From positions 62,001 to 126,000 of the forward strand of contig CAWFVJ010000004.1 in the NCBI GenBank assembly GCA_963819175.1: a DNA stretch of 64,000 nucleotides. The letters run 5' to 3'. The first letter of the stretch is position 1; each line of letters starts with the position of its first letter. The position numbers and the translations under genes are program-made. This stretch comes from CAWBRT01 sp963819175. Its GTDB lineage: Bacteria; Acidobacteriota; Terriglobia; Terriglobales; Acidobacteriaceae. The notes under the pieces were generated by a model, which was not told the DNA's origin, did not search any database, and saw only the letters and a program-made list of their open reading frames with translations. This document shows, one piece after another, positions 1 through 8,920 of this stretch.

Positions 1-15
1 TGATCGTGCGCAGCA

Positions 16-1161
16 ATGTGCTCGGGCTCGCTGCACTTTTCCTTCCGGGAAGCGCCTGAAAACCTGGAGGAGCTCAAGGAGTTTCTGGTCGAGCTTTCCG
101 GCCAGGTGGCGGTGGCGGTCGATAACATGATGGCGCACACCAAACTGGTGGAGGTGAATGCCAGTCTGCAGCAGCAAAAGGATTACCTGCTGAAACATGC
201 GGACACGCGCTATCGGCCGGCGGACTTTTTCTACTGCAGCCCGGCGATGCGCAAGATCATGCGCGAGATCGAAGTGGTTGCCGACAGCGACGCAAGCGTG
301 CTGCTGACGGGGGAAACCGGCACCGGGAAGGACTACATCGCGCGCTACATTCATCACCTGAGCTCGCGGCGCAATGCGTTATTCGTGAAGGTCAACTGCC
401 CGTCGCTGGCGGCTACGCTGTTTGAAAGCGAATTGTTCGGCCATAACAAAGGGGCGTTCACCGGAGCGGACGCCAAGCGCGTGGGACGCTTCGAAATGGC
501 GGCCGGCGGCACGGTTTTTCTGGATGAGATTGGGGAGTTGCCGCCGCAGCTCCAGGCCAAACTGTTGCACGTGTTGCAGGATAGACGCTTCGAGCGAGTT
601 GGCGATAGTCACCCGATCGAGGCGGATTTCAGAGTGATCGCGGCCACCAATAGCGATCTGAAGAAGGCCATCAGCGAAAAGAATTTTCGTTCCGATCTGC
701 TTTATCGCCTCAACGCAATTTCGTTCCATATCCCTCCGCTGCGCGAGCGCGCGGAGGAGATCGAACCGCTGGTACATCGGCTGACCGAAGCCGAAGCGCT
801 GTCCACGCATCGGGTGCCGCCGGTGATCACCGCCGAGGCCATTGCGGCGCTCAAGCAACACTCCTGGCCTGGAAATGTCAGGGAGCTGCGCAACGTGATG
901 ATCCGGCTGGTGATTGTTTACAGCGGCAAGCAGGTAACCAGGCACGACATAGAACCACTGCTCGATATAGGCCAAGTCGAGGCGCCGCAGACTGCCACGG
1001 CGCTCGCCGACATGGAACGCAATCATCTGATTAAGGTGCTCACGATGAGCAGGGGCGTTGTGGGCGGGCGAAAAGGGGCCGCAGCGGTGTTGAACGTTCC
1101 TAAGTCAACCTTGCAGTACAAACTCCACAAGCACGGGTTGAATCCGCAGGACTACCGGTAG
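16..1161 (+). CDS. Sigma-54-dependent transcriptional activator (AAA+ / Fis-type HTH), N-terminus cut or shifted
   Basis: Activator that would remodel sigma-54 RNA polymerase. The AAA+ domain carries Walker A GETGTGKD (about residues 101-108), the sigma-54 contact loop GAFTGA (about 147-152), Walker B-like VFLDEIGELP, and the WPGNVREL motif. A Fis-type helix-turn-helix lies at about 350-372 (GRKGAAAVLNVPKSTLQY). The first 60 residues look like the tail of a GAF domain (QVAVAVDNMM) and a linker, so the sensor is mostly missing: an in-frame TGA stands at bases 1-3, so the protein either starts here without its sensor or is joined to upstream sequence through a frameshift. FhlA/NorR-like architecture. 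Target unknown; the nearest genes downstream are on the other strand. Confidence 0.9.
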   Translation: MCSGSLHFSFREAPENLEELKEFLVELSGQVAVAVDNMMAHTKLVEVNASLQQQKDYLLKHADTRYRPADFFYCSPAMRKIMREIEVVADSDASVLLTGETGTGKDYIARYIHHLSSRRNALFVKVNCPSLAATLFESELFGHNKGAFTGADAKRVGRFEMAAGGTVFLDEIGELPPQLQAKLLHVLQDRRFERVGDSHPIEADFRVIAATNSDLKKAISEKNFRSDLLYRLNAISFHIPPLRERAEEIEPLVHRLTEAEALSTHRVPPVITAEAIAALKQHSWPGNVRELRNVMIRLVIVYSGKQVTRHDIEPLLDIGQVEAPQTATALADMERNHLIKVLTMSRGVVGGRKGAAAVLNVPKSTLQYKLHKHGLNPQDYR

Positions 1162-1166
1162 GGCGA

Positions 1167-1210
1167 TCCCAGGTCAGCGCCGAACTGCGCGGCGCGGGAC
1201 CTGGGGCACC
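1167..1210 (+). repeat. REP-like hairpin, arm type CCCAGGTC
   Basis: Palindrome just after the sigma-54 activator, ending in the family tail CTGGGGCACC. Stem arms CCCAGGTC.GCGCC / GGCGC.GACCTGGG with an AACTGC-containing loop. The same arms recur at 22989-23104 with a longer loop. It may also act as a transcription end structure. Confidence 0.75.
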
Positions 1211-1243
1211 TGTGCTTTGTCTTGGGAGTGAAAAGGCGGGTGG

Positions 1244-1273
1244 CCCACCCTTTCGCGAAGCGAAGGGTGGGGC
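1244..1273 (+). repeat. REP-like hairpin, arm type CACCCTTTCG
   Basis: Short palindrome CCACCCTTTCG / CGAAGGGTGGGG with a tight loop, between the activator and the RAYT gene. One of several copies immediately around the transposase. Confidence 0.7.
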
Positions 1274-1288
1274 AAGTTGGGTCGCGAA

Positions 1289-1813
1289 TTAATCAGTGTG
1301 CTTTAATGTGATTCCGATGCGCTCTCTTTGCCGCGCGGTCCATTCCGATTCGATTTCGACAATGCCCTCCGCGCCGGTTGCATAATGGCGGAAGCTGCTC
1401 CAGGGAAAATCTTGCGGCTTTTCAACCAAGCCACACTTTACCGGATTGCGGTGCATATAGCGAAGTTTCTCAATCCGCTTGCTTTCACTCCAGACATTAA
1501 AGTCGTAATACCGCTTTTCCCAAAATCGGTCGTCAGTGGCTCCGCCAAGCTTGCGCGCGACGATTTGTTTCAGCATCTGGATCACAGTTGATAGTTGACT
1601 GCGTGCCGGTTCGCTCATAAGCAGATGAACATGGTCGGGCATCACCACATAGCCGCTGACGCAAAAGGAATACCAGCGGCGAACACGCTCCAAGGTTTCT
1701 TCAAACGTGTGAGCTGCCTCGGGAGTGTTCAGTAGCGGAACGCGCCGATGACAAGTGAAGGTGACGAAGTGCAAGTGGCGCGTCCGTTGAAATCGTTTGA
1801 GTCCCCAAGGCAT
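1289..1813 (-). CDS. REP-associated tyrosine transposase (RAYT, IS200/IS605-like Y1 family)
   Basis: Single-strand DNA transposase/endonuclease of the REP-associated group, about 174 residues. The HUH motif is visible in MPDHVHLLM, and the putative catalytic tyrosine is in LRYMHRNPVKCGL, a typical RAYT C-terminal signature. The open frame extends to base 2080, but that extension translates REP repeats; the ATG at 1813 gives the normal N-terminus (MPWGLKRFQ). No IS ends or accessory TnpB gene are seen, as expected for a domesticated RAYT. REP-like hairpins lie on both sides (1167-1273 and 1867-2082), and related hairpins are scattered over the next 42 kb. It is the best candidate for the enzyme that spreads them. 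Confidence 0.9.
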   Translation of the reverse strand: MPWGLKRFQRTRHLHFVTFTCHRRVPLLNTPEAAHTFEETLERVRRWYSFCVSGYVVMPDHVHLLMSEPARSQLSTVIQMLKQIVARKLGGATDDRFWEKRYYDFNVWSESKRIEKLRYMHRNPVKCGLVEKPQDFPWSSFRHYATGAEGIVEIESEWTARQRERIGITLKHTD

Positions 1814-1866
1814 GACGGGAAGTGTATCTCTGGACCTTTTGGATCTCAATGGGATTCGTCGAACTG

Positions 1867-1906
1867 CCCCACCCTTCGCCAACTGCGGGCGAAAGGGTGG
1901 GCCACC
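1867..1906 (+). repeat. REP-like hairpin, arm type CCTTCGCC
   Basis: CCCCACCCTTCGCC / GGCGAAAGGGTGGG with loop AACTGC, tail GCCACCC. Immediately upstream of the RAYT start. Confidence 0.8.
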
Positions 1907-1930
1907 CGCCGCGTTACGATTCAGAAAAAA

Positions 1931-2008
1931 ACTACCCCAAGTTAGCCCAGTCACCCCAACGAGCCGAGCCTCGTTGGGGACCCCGACACGGGCGAACCTG
2001 GGGCACCC
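1931..2008 (+). repeat. REP-like hairpin with nested insert
   Basis: Starts ACTACCCCAAGTTAGCCC and ends CGAACCTGGGGCACCC. The loop is replaced by a further hairpin, about 1949-1990, containing AGTCACCCCAACGAGCCGAG. The same insert occurs in the copies at 15151-15231 and 33473-33556. Confidence 0.75.
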
Positions 2009-2040
2009 GCCACCCGCAAGTAAAAACGAAAGAAAAAAAT

Positions 2041-2082
2041 ACCCCACCCTTCGCCAACTGCGGGCGAAAGGATGGGGCACCC
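2041..2082 (+). repeat. REP-like hairpin, arm type CCTTCGCC
   Basis: ACCCCACCCTTCGCC / GGCGAAAGGATGGGGCACCC with loop AACTGC; near-identical to the copy at 1867-1906. Confidence 0.8.
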
Positions 2083-2144
2083 AGTTTTCAAAACAACACT
2101 TGCTCTATCGACGAGCACCCGCTTAACGCGGGGCCGTCAGGTAG

Positions 2145-3314
2145 TTACGAACTTTCGTAGATGCGGGTGAGGACGAACTCGCGATGTCCCAGCGCCTCGG
2201 CCGAGGTGAGGCGGCCTTTGGTGGTGTGGAACATGCAGTCCAGCAGTTTGTCGCCAGCCTGATCGAGACTCATTTCACGGCGCAAGATGCCCGAGACATC
2301 GACATCGATGTGCTCGTTCATGGTGCGCACGGTGCGCGGATTGGCTCCGAGTTTAATCACCGGCAGAATCGGGTTGCCGATGATGTTTCCCTGGCCTGTC
2401 GGGAAGAGGTGAGCCACAAAGCCGGCGGCAGCCATCAGGGTAACGAACTCGGCGGCAGCCGATGAGGAGTCGATGAACCACAAGCCCGGTCCGGTGGGGG
2501 CCTCGTGCTTGTCGAGCGCGCCGATTACCTTGCACTTCTTGCCGATCTTCTGGATGTTGCCCAGGGCCTTCTCTTCGATGGTCGTCAGGCCACCCTCGAT
2601 GTTGCCCTTGGTCGGCTGCGAGTCGCACAGGTCATCGACCTTGTGGTCCTCGACCAGCTTGGCGTAACGGTCAAAGAAGAACTGGAACTTCTTGCGCACC
2701 GCGGGAGTGGCGCAACGGTCGGCCACAAGGTTCTCGCCGCCGGTGATCTCCGTCGTCTCGCCGAAGGCCAGGGTGCAGCCGGCAGCTTCCAGTTTGTCGA
2801 AGGCGTTGCCGACCGTCGGATTCGAGGCCAGCCCGGAGGTGGTGTCGCTCTCGCCGCACTTGCAGGAGACCCACAGGTCTTTGATTGGGCACTCTTCGCG
2901 CTGCAACTCGGTGGCCCACTGCACGAACTCCTTGGCCTTGCGCGATGCGGCGCAGATGGTGTTCAGATCGCCATTCTTTTCAATCGAGAATCCGGCTACA
3001 GGCTTGCCGGTCTTGGCGATGCCGTCAACGATCCGGGCGGTCCAGACCGGTTCGATTCCGATGACCACCACGGCGGCGACGTTGGGGTTGCTTCCGGTGC
3101 CGATGAGGGTGGCAAAATGCAGATCCAGATCATAGCCGAACTGCAGCCGGCCGTAAGGATGCGGAATCGCCATCGTGCCCTTGATGTTGTTGGCGACTGA
3201 CTCGCAGGCCGCGTTGGAAAGATCATCCAATGGCAGGATGATTACATGATTGCGAATGCCCACGCGTCCGTTCTCGCGACGATATCCCGAAAATGTTTTC
3301 TGCATGGTTACCAC
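2145..3314 (-). CDS. UxaA-family hydrolase, large (catalytic) subunit
   Basis: Catalytic part of a two-subunit enzyme of the altronate/galactarate dehydratase and sulfolactate lyase family (UxaA C-terminal / SuyB-like), 389 residues. Family hallmarks: start YRRENGRVGIRNHV, the central CKCGESDTTSGLASNPTVG, the GNIEGGLTTIEEKALG block and the late FTTGQGN-like segment (FPTGQGNIIGNPILPVIK). It overlaps the small-subunit gene by 7 bases, so the two are co-translated. The substrate cannot be read from sequence; a sugar acid or 2-hydroxy acid is likely. A second large/small pair lies at 33678-35152 on the other strand. The neighbouring DUF3604 gene is on the same strand. An alternative start is three codons in. 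Confidence 0.88.
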   Translation of the reverse strand: MVTMQKTFSGYRRENGRVGIRNHVIILPLDDLSNAACESVANNIKGTMAIPHPYGRLQFGYDLDLHFATLIGTGSNPNVAAVVVIGIEPVWTARIVDGIAKTGKPVAGFSIEKNGDLNTICAASRKAKEFVQWATELQREECPIKDLWVSCKCGESDTTSGLASNPTVGNAFDKLEAAGCTLAFGETTEITGGENLVADRCATPAVRKKFQFFFDRYAKLVEDHKVDDLCDSQPTKGNIEGGLTTIEEKALGNIQKIGKKCKVIGALDKHEAPTGPGLWFIDSSSAAAEFVTLMAAAGFVAHLFPTGQGNIIGNPILPVIKLGANPRTVRTMNEHIDVDVSGILRREMSLDQAGDKLLDCMFHTTKGRLTSAEALGHREFVLTRIYESS

Positions 3315-3643
3315 CTCCTCGTCTTGAGATTGTGCACGTGCACGTGCTCGCCCTTCTTGATGGGGGCAACTACCTTGCCAATGTTGACGCCATACTTGAT
3401 CACGCTGCCGCCTACCTTGAGATCGGTGAGGGCGACTTTGTGTCCGATGGGAATATCGTTGAGAACCTTCATGGTGATGGTGCGGTCCTGAGCCATAATC
3501 CAGCCAGTCATTTCGGTTCCGGCCTTGAGCCCTTCAATGACGATGACCCCTACGGAATCGCCGTCTTCATGTACCAGGAAGTCTGGCGCCTTCTGCCCCG
3601 GCTTGGTGGAGCCGGCATGTTGCGCCGCGGATTGACCAGTCAT
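3308..3643 (-). CDS. UxaA-family hydrolase, small (SAF domain) subunit
   Basis: Small partner of the large subunit immediately downstream, 111 residues, SAF fold (UxaA N-terminal/SuyA-like). Recognised by VLNDIPIGHKVAL, VIKYGVNIG and the C-terminal GEHVHVHNL. The start at 3643 (MTGQSAAQ) is chosen because a GAAGG ribosome site lies just before it and upstream codons show no family similarity. Compared with the second copy (34862-35152), it has about 25 extra N-terminal residues. Gene order small-then-large here is the reverse of the other pair. Confidence 0.85.
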   Translation of the reverse strand: MTGQSAAQHAGSTKPGQKAPDFLVHEDGDSVGVIVIEGLKAGTEMTGWIMAQDRTITMKVLNDIPIGHKVALTDLKVGGSVIKYGVNIGKVVAPIKKGEHVHVHNLKTRRW

Positions 3644-3985
3644 AGAAACCTTCTTTCGCAAGATGAATTTACATCTGTCCGGTTCAGCCATCGCCGACCC
3701 TCGGCCGTGGCCGCCCTCCCGAACTATTCGACCCCGGGCGGGGCAGTGACGGTAACTAAAGCGTGTTTCAAAAATAGCTGTAGGGCCGAAATGCAGATCC
3801 GTCGACTCTGGCTGCGACCACACCAAATGCAGGTGCGGGTGAGAATCGTCGCGGCCTCCGCTCAGGATTATGCCATTTATGAAACATGCTCAAGCTCCAA
3901 AAAAAACTCGAATCGCCGGTACTCAATTACACCAGCTGCGGGGCTCGTCGGAAACCCCGCAAAAACGTATCGACACTCGACCGAC
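3644..3985. other. Gene-free stretch upstream of the UxaA pair
   Basis: 342 bases between the small UxaA subunit and the end of the DUF3604 gene, both on the minus strand. It should hold the promoter of the UxaA pair. No clear promoter, terminator or member of the repeat families was recognised. Confidence 0.4.
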
Positions 3986-6324
3986 CTACCATCGCGGATC
4001 GGGAACCAGATAGATCGGGCTCGACCAGCTACGATGGCCATCTTCGGTGGTAAGCCGAATGTAAATCGGATTGTCGACGTCAGGCTCGATCGAAACCGTT
4101 TGCTTCAAGCTGACGCTGCGGCACTCGTTGCGGTCGGGAAGGCGGTAGGCCATGATGCGCTTATCCAACCCGCCAAGATCGACAAAAGTGCTCTCCAACC
4201 CGATTTGATTTACCGGCAGCTCCAGTTGTCCCGAAGCGGTCTTTACCTTTAAGCTGCCAGCTTCCGAATCCTCCAGCACCGCCTCGAAGCCCGCGAAATT
4301 GCCGGTCGTTACCGATTGCCATGCCAACTCCCGAGGGCTCACCATTCGAAGCTGCCTGTCGGGGTTGAAAAAATTGATGGGAGCGGCAGATGTAAAAGCA
4401 TTGCCGTCCAACTTGGCGACGCCGTCCCAGGTGCTCATGCGGAAACGGCCGCGATACTCTGCTCCGCACCAGATGACGCGGATGCGGCGTCCCAATTCCG
4501 CCGGTCCATAGGGACGCCAGGTTTTAATCAGCCGCTTGCCATTAAAAATATCCAGCGACTCGATGGCGGATGCGCTGGCTGCCTCGACGTGCAGCAACAA
4601 TTCAGGTTCCGGAGAATGAACGATATCTCCCATGATAGCGCTTTCCGTGAAAACGTTCCTGCAAGGTCCGCGAGCAGGATCTTCGAAGAAGCGCACTACA
4701 GAGGAGTCCAGGAAGTGAGCCTTGACCTGCAAATGAAGGCGGTTGCCCGTGGTGGCATAGTGACGCCGATCGCGAAGGCAAGCGAATACGGCTTCTCTGG
4801 TCAGCTTGGGCATGAGCAGGCCGGTCAGCCCTCCCAGGGCGCCGAACATCGAAGCGCCGGGCCAAGATGCTCCGGGGCGCGCTTTGTGGTCATCGCTTCC
4901 GGCGACAACTCCGACTCTGAGCCCAAGCTCAAAGGCATCGTGCAGCAGCCACTCGAAGGTGCCCCAACTGGAGTGGATTTCAATGGATGTCTCAAGCGCG
5001 GCGTCGTGCGCGGCGGCGAGGTTTGCGTAGCGCCCGCCGCAATGAGCGACGACCAGGGCATCTTCACCATCTCTGGCGAGCGCGGAAAATAATTCGGTCG
5101 CGGTGCGGCAATCCGTCGCAAGATCAGAATGGTCGGGCACGAGTGCATGGGACGAGCGCCGGATGGGGCGGTCTTCGCGCATGAAATAAACATTGCGGTC
5201 GCCGCCGAGCGAGGTGTTGCCGGACCACTCATATCCGGGCATGGTTACGAACTGTTCCGGAACATTGAAGCGTGAGCTGAGTTGGCCCAACTCGCGCCAG
5301 AACTCCTGCGTGATCTGGAAATCATTGCCCTGGTGCCCACTCACGTCCAGAAATGCCTTGTCGCGCGCGAAGGAAAAATAATCGGCGGCGGTGCCGGTGC
5401 CAATCGTCTCAGCGCTTTGGCCGTGCATGTCGGCCCAGTAAGGACGGAGCTTGATGGCTTCAGAGGTCAGACGAAGCGCATTCGAGACAGTGGCGATTGC
5501 GCCGTCTGGAGTCGACAGCGTGATCAGCAGATCGCCGGGCGTGCTGCACGACAAGCCTTCGATCACCGCAGTCGCTTCGCCGTCGGCAAGCACGATTTCG
5601 GCGGGCAGGCCGGTGAGAGGAAGATTGGCCGACAGGGCAAAGCGCGCTTCACCTTTTCCGCTGGGGTTTCCCCACTTATCTTCGGTCTTGAGACATAGGC
5701 GGAAGCGATCGCCTGCTTTCCTGAAGGTCGGCAGAACAGCCTGCGCCCTTGCACGAGGGACCAGCGACGATGGCAATGGTTGGCTCCTCCGGCAGGCGTG
5801 CAAAGTGATAACAGGCGATGGGGTCGGCCAACATTCGGAACTCATACGCGGGGTCGGCGAAGGTCTGTACCCGCATTCCGGGAGAGCCGAAGCGAGTGTC
5901 ACCCAACCGGATGACGATGGTTTCGCCCTCGGCCATGCATCCGTTCACCACCTTGATATGCACGGTACGGTCCCAGGGACGGACGTTCTGCTTGTAGTCG
6001 AAACGGCAACTCAGGGTTGCACCGTTGGAGGCTTCGGCGGTGAGATAGCCGGGTGCTTTGGGATCGGTCGTCTGGGGAGTGGTTTGATCGGAAGCGAAAC
6101 GGAAGACGAGTTTGAGACTGGCGGTATCGTCCATGCCGTACGGGCCGGCAGTGTAGGTCAAGGTGAAGCTCTGCCAGGAGCCGGCCTCAACATCTTCTGA
6201 GGGGCTCAATTCGCAGTGACCGGCAAACTCCGCAGGGAATCGGCGGAGGCCCAGGATAAAAGTTCTCCGCCGGCTTCACGCGGGAAGCGCTTGCTTTAGT
6301 TTGCATCGGAGCAACTAACGCCAT
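3986..6324 (-). CDS. DUF3604 (PHP-like) protein, two frameshifts
   Basis: Large protein of the DUF3604 family, whose fold resembles PHP metal-dependent phosphoesterases. The domain begins at YWADMHGQS and includes SGHQGNDF, MPGYEWSG, VVAHCGG, VVAGSDDHKARPG and the YATTGNR block, which hold the histidines and acidic residues expected for metal binding. The N-terminal part is immunoglobulin-like (GSWQSFTLTYTAG, LTGLPAEIVL). The frame changes near 5760 and again near 6255; the start at 6324 is inferred by following the reading backwards to MALVAPMQTKASAS. The true substrate is not known. It sits beside the UxaA pair on the same strand. Confidence 0.75.
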
Positions 6325-6360
6325 CTTTGAATTCTCCGCCTATCCGATCGAGTAACCATC

Positions 6361-6396
6361 CCGCGTCAGTCCAACAGCGGGACGGGACTTGGGGTA
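6361..6396 (+). repeat. Partial REP-like hairpin
   Basis: Degenerate copy: CGTCAGTCCAACAGCGGGAC, then GGGACTTGGGG, resembling the CGTCAGCCC type but lacking the GCACC tail. Confidence 0.5.
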
Positions 6397-6410
6397 GAAG
6401 AGCCTCATCA

Positions 6411-6449
6411 ATCCCACATTAGCCAACTGCGGGCAAATGTGGGCCACCT
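6411..6449 (+). repeat. REP-like hairpin, arm type CATTAGCC
   Basis: TCCCACATTAGCC / GGCAAATGTGGG, loop AACTGC, tail GCCACC. Stem arm differs from the neighbours but pairs with itself. Confidence 0.75.
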
Positions 6450-6468
6450 GACGGGCCTCCAGCCGGAA

Positions 6469-6510
6469 ACTACCCCACTCTAGCCAACTGCGGGCTAGAA
6501 TGGGCCACCC
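6469..6510 (+). repeat. REP-like hairpin, arm type CTCTAGCC
   Basis: ACTACCCCACTCTAGCC / GGCTAGAATGGGCCACCC, loop AACTGC. Third copy within 150 bases, with a third arm sequence. Confidence 0.78.
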
Positions 6511-6572
6511 GGCGCTAGAGGAAGAGCGAGATTCCTCGGGGGCTGAAGCCCGCATTCCTGTTGATTCTGAAC

Positions 6573-6592
6573 GGCGCGGCTGAAGCCGCGCC
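6573..6592. repeat. Perfect GC-rich palindrome (GGCGCGGCTGAAGCCGCGCC)
   Basis: 20-base hairpin identical to one at 17607-17626 and partly to 35228-35255. Not part of the CCCA...GGGGCACC family. A shorter relative (GGGGGCTGAAGCCCGC) precedes it at about 6538. Confidence 0.65.
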
Positions 6593-6615
6593 CCTTCAAA
6601 GAATCCACAAGGATT

Positions 6616-6819
6616 TCAGTGACTGGGCTTGCCCACCTTTGGAGCACTGAAGCCGATCAGATAGAAGCCGACTGCAACGACGACTATGCCAATCAGAACT
6701 TCGCCGGGAAAAGCGCTTTTGTACATCCACCTGAGCTCCTTCAGTCCCAACATTGCCTGTGGCGACACAAGCATCCAGGAGCCAACCAAGGCTACGATTA
6801 TTCCTAAAATCCTACGCAT
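6616..6819 (-). CDS. Small two-helix membrane protein, unknown function
   Basis: 67 residues with two hydrophobic segments (about 5-20, ILGIIVALVGSWMLV, and about 42-58, LIGIVVVAVGFYLIG) joined by a charged loop. The start at 6819 has a GAGAG-type ribosome site. No family recognised. It lies 42 bases after the stop of the DAACS transporter gene on the same strand and could be its last cistron. Confidence 0.6.
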   Translation of the reverse strand: MRRILGIIVALVGSWMLVSPQAMLGLKELRWMYKSAFPGEVLIGIVVVAVGFYLIGFSAPKVGKPSH

Positions 6820-6861
6820 ATTGGGCTCTCCTTGAGAGTCATTCCACAGTCGCGAATCCGG

Positions 6862-8109
6862 TTATCCCGCGTGTGCGGCCACCACGGCATCCCCGCTTCT
6901 GGCCTTGCCAATGAGACGCGGGAAACAATCCTGCAACAAAGCGCCCACGACGCCATCGTCGGTGGTGTTGCCGGCGGTGCTGAACATCGGGACCAATCCG
7001 CTGAAGCAGGCGACGAAGGTCGTGATCCACACGGCTTGATCGGGGACATTCAACATGACGGCGATGATCGGCGACATGAAGAAACCGGCGCCGCCGGGAA
7101 TGCCGGGAGATTCCAGTCCGAGAATCATCACCGGCGGAATCAGCATGAGTATCTCTGACAGGGAAAGCGGGATATTCAGCAGCTTGGCGCAGATGATGGT
7201 CACGATCAAGACCGACATGGTGCTGCAGTTCTTGTTGAGAACCGTGCCGAAGACAATTGAGACCTCAGCGACATCCGGGTCGAGGCCAAGATCCTGCTCG
7301 GCCGAGATGATATTGACCGCCAGCGTGTCATAAGAACCGCCGGTGCCGAAGCCGGTAGGCCAGACCGCGCCGTAGTAGGAAAGGATCTGCTTCCAGGTTC
7401 GCTTGGTGAAGATTTTGCAGGTGAGCATCATAAGAGCTACCCAGACGCAGGTAACAATCATGACCCACAACACACCTTTGCCGTACAGAGCGATGCCTTT
7501 TGCGCCAAACTTCAGCGGGATGCCAATCGCCAGGCAGCCGATCATGATCGGGTAGTACCACAGCAGTTTCTTAAAGAACGTCAGTATCCAGTCGCCCGCG
7601 GTGATGAACCCATACGCGATGGGGCGCAGCGCGGAGACTTTGGCGGACATCCATCCGATCAGCATGGCGCCAACCAGGGCTTGCAGCAATGGCTGTTGGG
7701 AGAGGACGTGGGCGAAGGTGTGTCCAACTTGCGCCACCCAAGCGCCTACGCCGGGCACCTTTTGCCCAGGCAGGGCGAATGGTATGTCCGACAGCACCGT
7801 AATCCAAGCAGTAGCGTAGACCAGCGAGATCCCTCCCATCACGACGTATATGGTCAGGATCAGGCCGAACATCTTGCCGGCCCTCTCCTTATGGAACAGG
7901 ATCAGCTTGGCCATCGCCGAGGCCAACAGGAAAAAAATAAAAAACGCAGCGAAGGTGACGACTGTTTTTGGAAAATAGGTGCCGCTGATGTAGAGGCCCT
8001 TAACAATTGCGTTTTTAGGAAACGCTAAACCAAGACAGAGACCAACGATCAGCAATCCGACTACCCTGATAGGGAGCGGAATATTGAAGCGCGACCAACC
8101 CTTTGCCAT
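6862..8109 (-). CDS. Dicarboxylate/amino acid:cation symporter (DAACS/SDF family, divergent)
   Basis: Inner-membrane symporter of 415 residues with about eight long hydrophobic segments. Matches the SDF family by its C-terminal pattern: a serine/glycine-rich hairpin (GTGGSYDTLAV), the NKNCSTMSV region in place of the usual NMDGT, the GIPGGAGFFMSP loop and NTTDDG near the end, equivalent to the NxxxD substrate site. These motifs are altered from GltP/DctA, so the substrate may differ. The start at 8109 follows GGGGGAAGT; upstream in-frame codons are not protein-like. It lies 206 bases after the fumarase beta gene on the same strand, which suggests C4-dicarboxylate uptake or exchange. Confidence 0.82.
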   Translation of the reverse strand: MAKGWSRFNIPLPIRVVGLLIVGLCLGLAFPKNAIVKGLYISGTYFPKTVVTFAAFFIFFLLASAMAKLILFHKERAGKMFGLILTIYVVMGGISLVYATAWITVLSDIPFALPGQKVPGVGAWVAQVGHTFAHVLSQQPLLQALVGAMLIGWMSAKVSALRPIAYGFITAGDWILTFFKKLLWYYPIMIGCLAIGIPLKFGAKGIALYGKGVLWVMIVTCVWVALMMLTCKIFTKRTWKQILSYYGAVWPTGFGTGGSYDTLAVNIISAEQDLGLDPDVAEVSIVFGTVLNKNCSTMSVLIVTIICAKLLNIPLSLSEILMLIPPVMILGLESPGIPGGAGFFMSPIIAVMLNVPDQAVWITTFVACFSGLVPMFSTAGNTTDDGVVGALLQDCFPRLIGKARSGDAVVAAHAG

Positions 8110-8315
8110 ACTTCCCCCACGTGAAGCAAAATGATTAGGGCCCGCCGTTCCCGGCTTCTGCCCCAACACGTGTAATAACCGCGCGTGTCGGGGAGCGGCA
8201 GAGTCTTTCGCCGCACCGCCAGGAACGGATACAACGTTCAAACGCCTACGAGGTGCTTTGATGTAAGCATACAGGCAGCGTAGCTGTCTGACGCACACAT
8301 TCCGTAGCGCGTCTT

Positions 8316-8905
8316 TTAGCAACCTAGTCGCTTGTAGATCTCCGGGAGCCGCTTAACCGCTTCGGCCTTAACCTCTTCATAGAGATGGCGGCCGTGGCTG
8401 TCCATGGCCACCGTGAGCGGGCCGAAATTCTTCACTCGGAATTGGTACAGCGCCTCGGGGTGAAGGTGCTCCCAGTACACCGCTTCGACCTCCTCGATGC
8501 TGCTTGGTTTCAAGCGCCGCGGAGCCGCCGATGATGGCCAGGTAGACGGCGCCGAACTTCTGCATGGCCTCCAGGCTGCCCTGGTACAAACCGCCTTTGC
8601 CAATGATGGCGCGCACTCCGTACTTCTCGATCAGAGGCGGGGTAAAGCGATCCATGCGCGTGCTGGTGGTGGTGCCGACGCAGATTTTCTCCCACTTGTC
8701 GCCCACCTTGCGAAGACTCGGCGCAGTGTGGATGCAGGGTGCGCCGGCCAAACTGACGGGAGGCTCGTGGTTCTGGTCGAACATATAGATTTGAGTGAGG
8801 TCGCGGATTCCGAACAGCAGCCCGTCGAAGTAAACGATGTCTCCGCACGCGCAGTTGCCGGATCTCGGCTTCAGTAAACGGAGATTTCAGATGATATTCC
8901 GCCAT
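8316..8905 (-). CDS. Class I fumarate hydratase, beta subunit (frameshifted)
   Basis: C-terminal domain subunit of iron-sulfur fumarase/tartrate dehydratase. Readable in three frames: MAEYHLKSPFTEAEIRQL, then from about 8855 GDIVYFDGLLFGIRD... through CVGTTTSTRMD and GKGGLYQGSLEAMQKFGAVY, then from about 8498 EEVEAVYWEHLHPEALYQF to the end. Breaks near 8855 and 8498. Together about 195 residues, the usual size of a separate beta subunit. Starts 15 bases after the alpha-subunit stop and has a GGAG site. Catalyses fumarate to malate with the alpha subunit. Confidence 0.85.
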
Positions 8906-8920
8906 GGTGATCTCCTCTTA

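Noticed and set aside
1814..2080. Upstream extension of the RAYT reading frame
   Set aside because: It translates REP hairpins and gives a non-family N-terminus; the ATG at 1813 fits the family.
1867..2082. Closely spaced similar palindromes that might be a CRISPR array
   Set aside because: Spacing is irregular, repeats are self-complementary hairpins scattered singly for 40 kb, no spacers of equal length and no cas genes.
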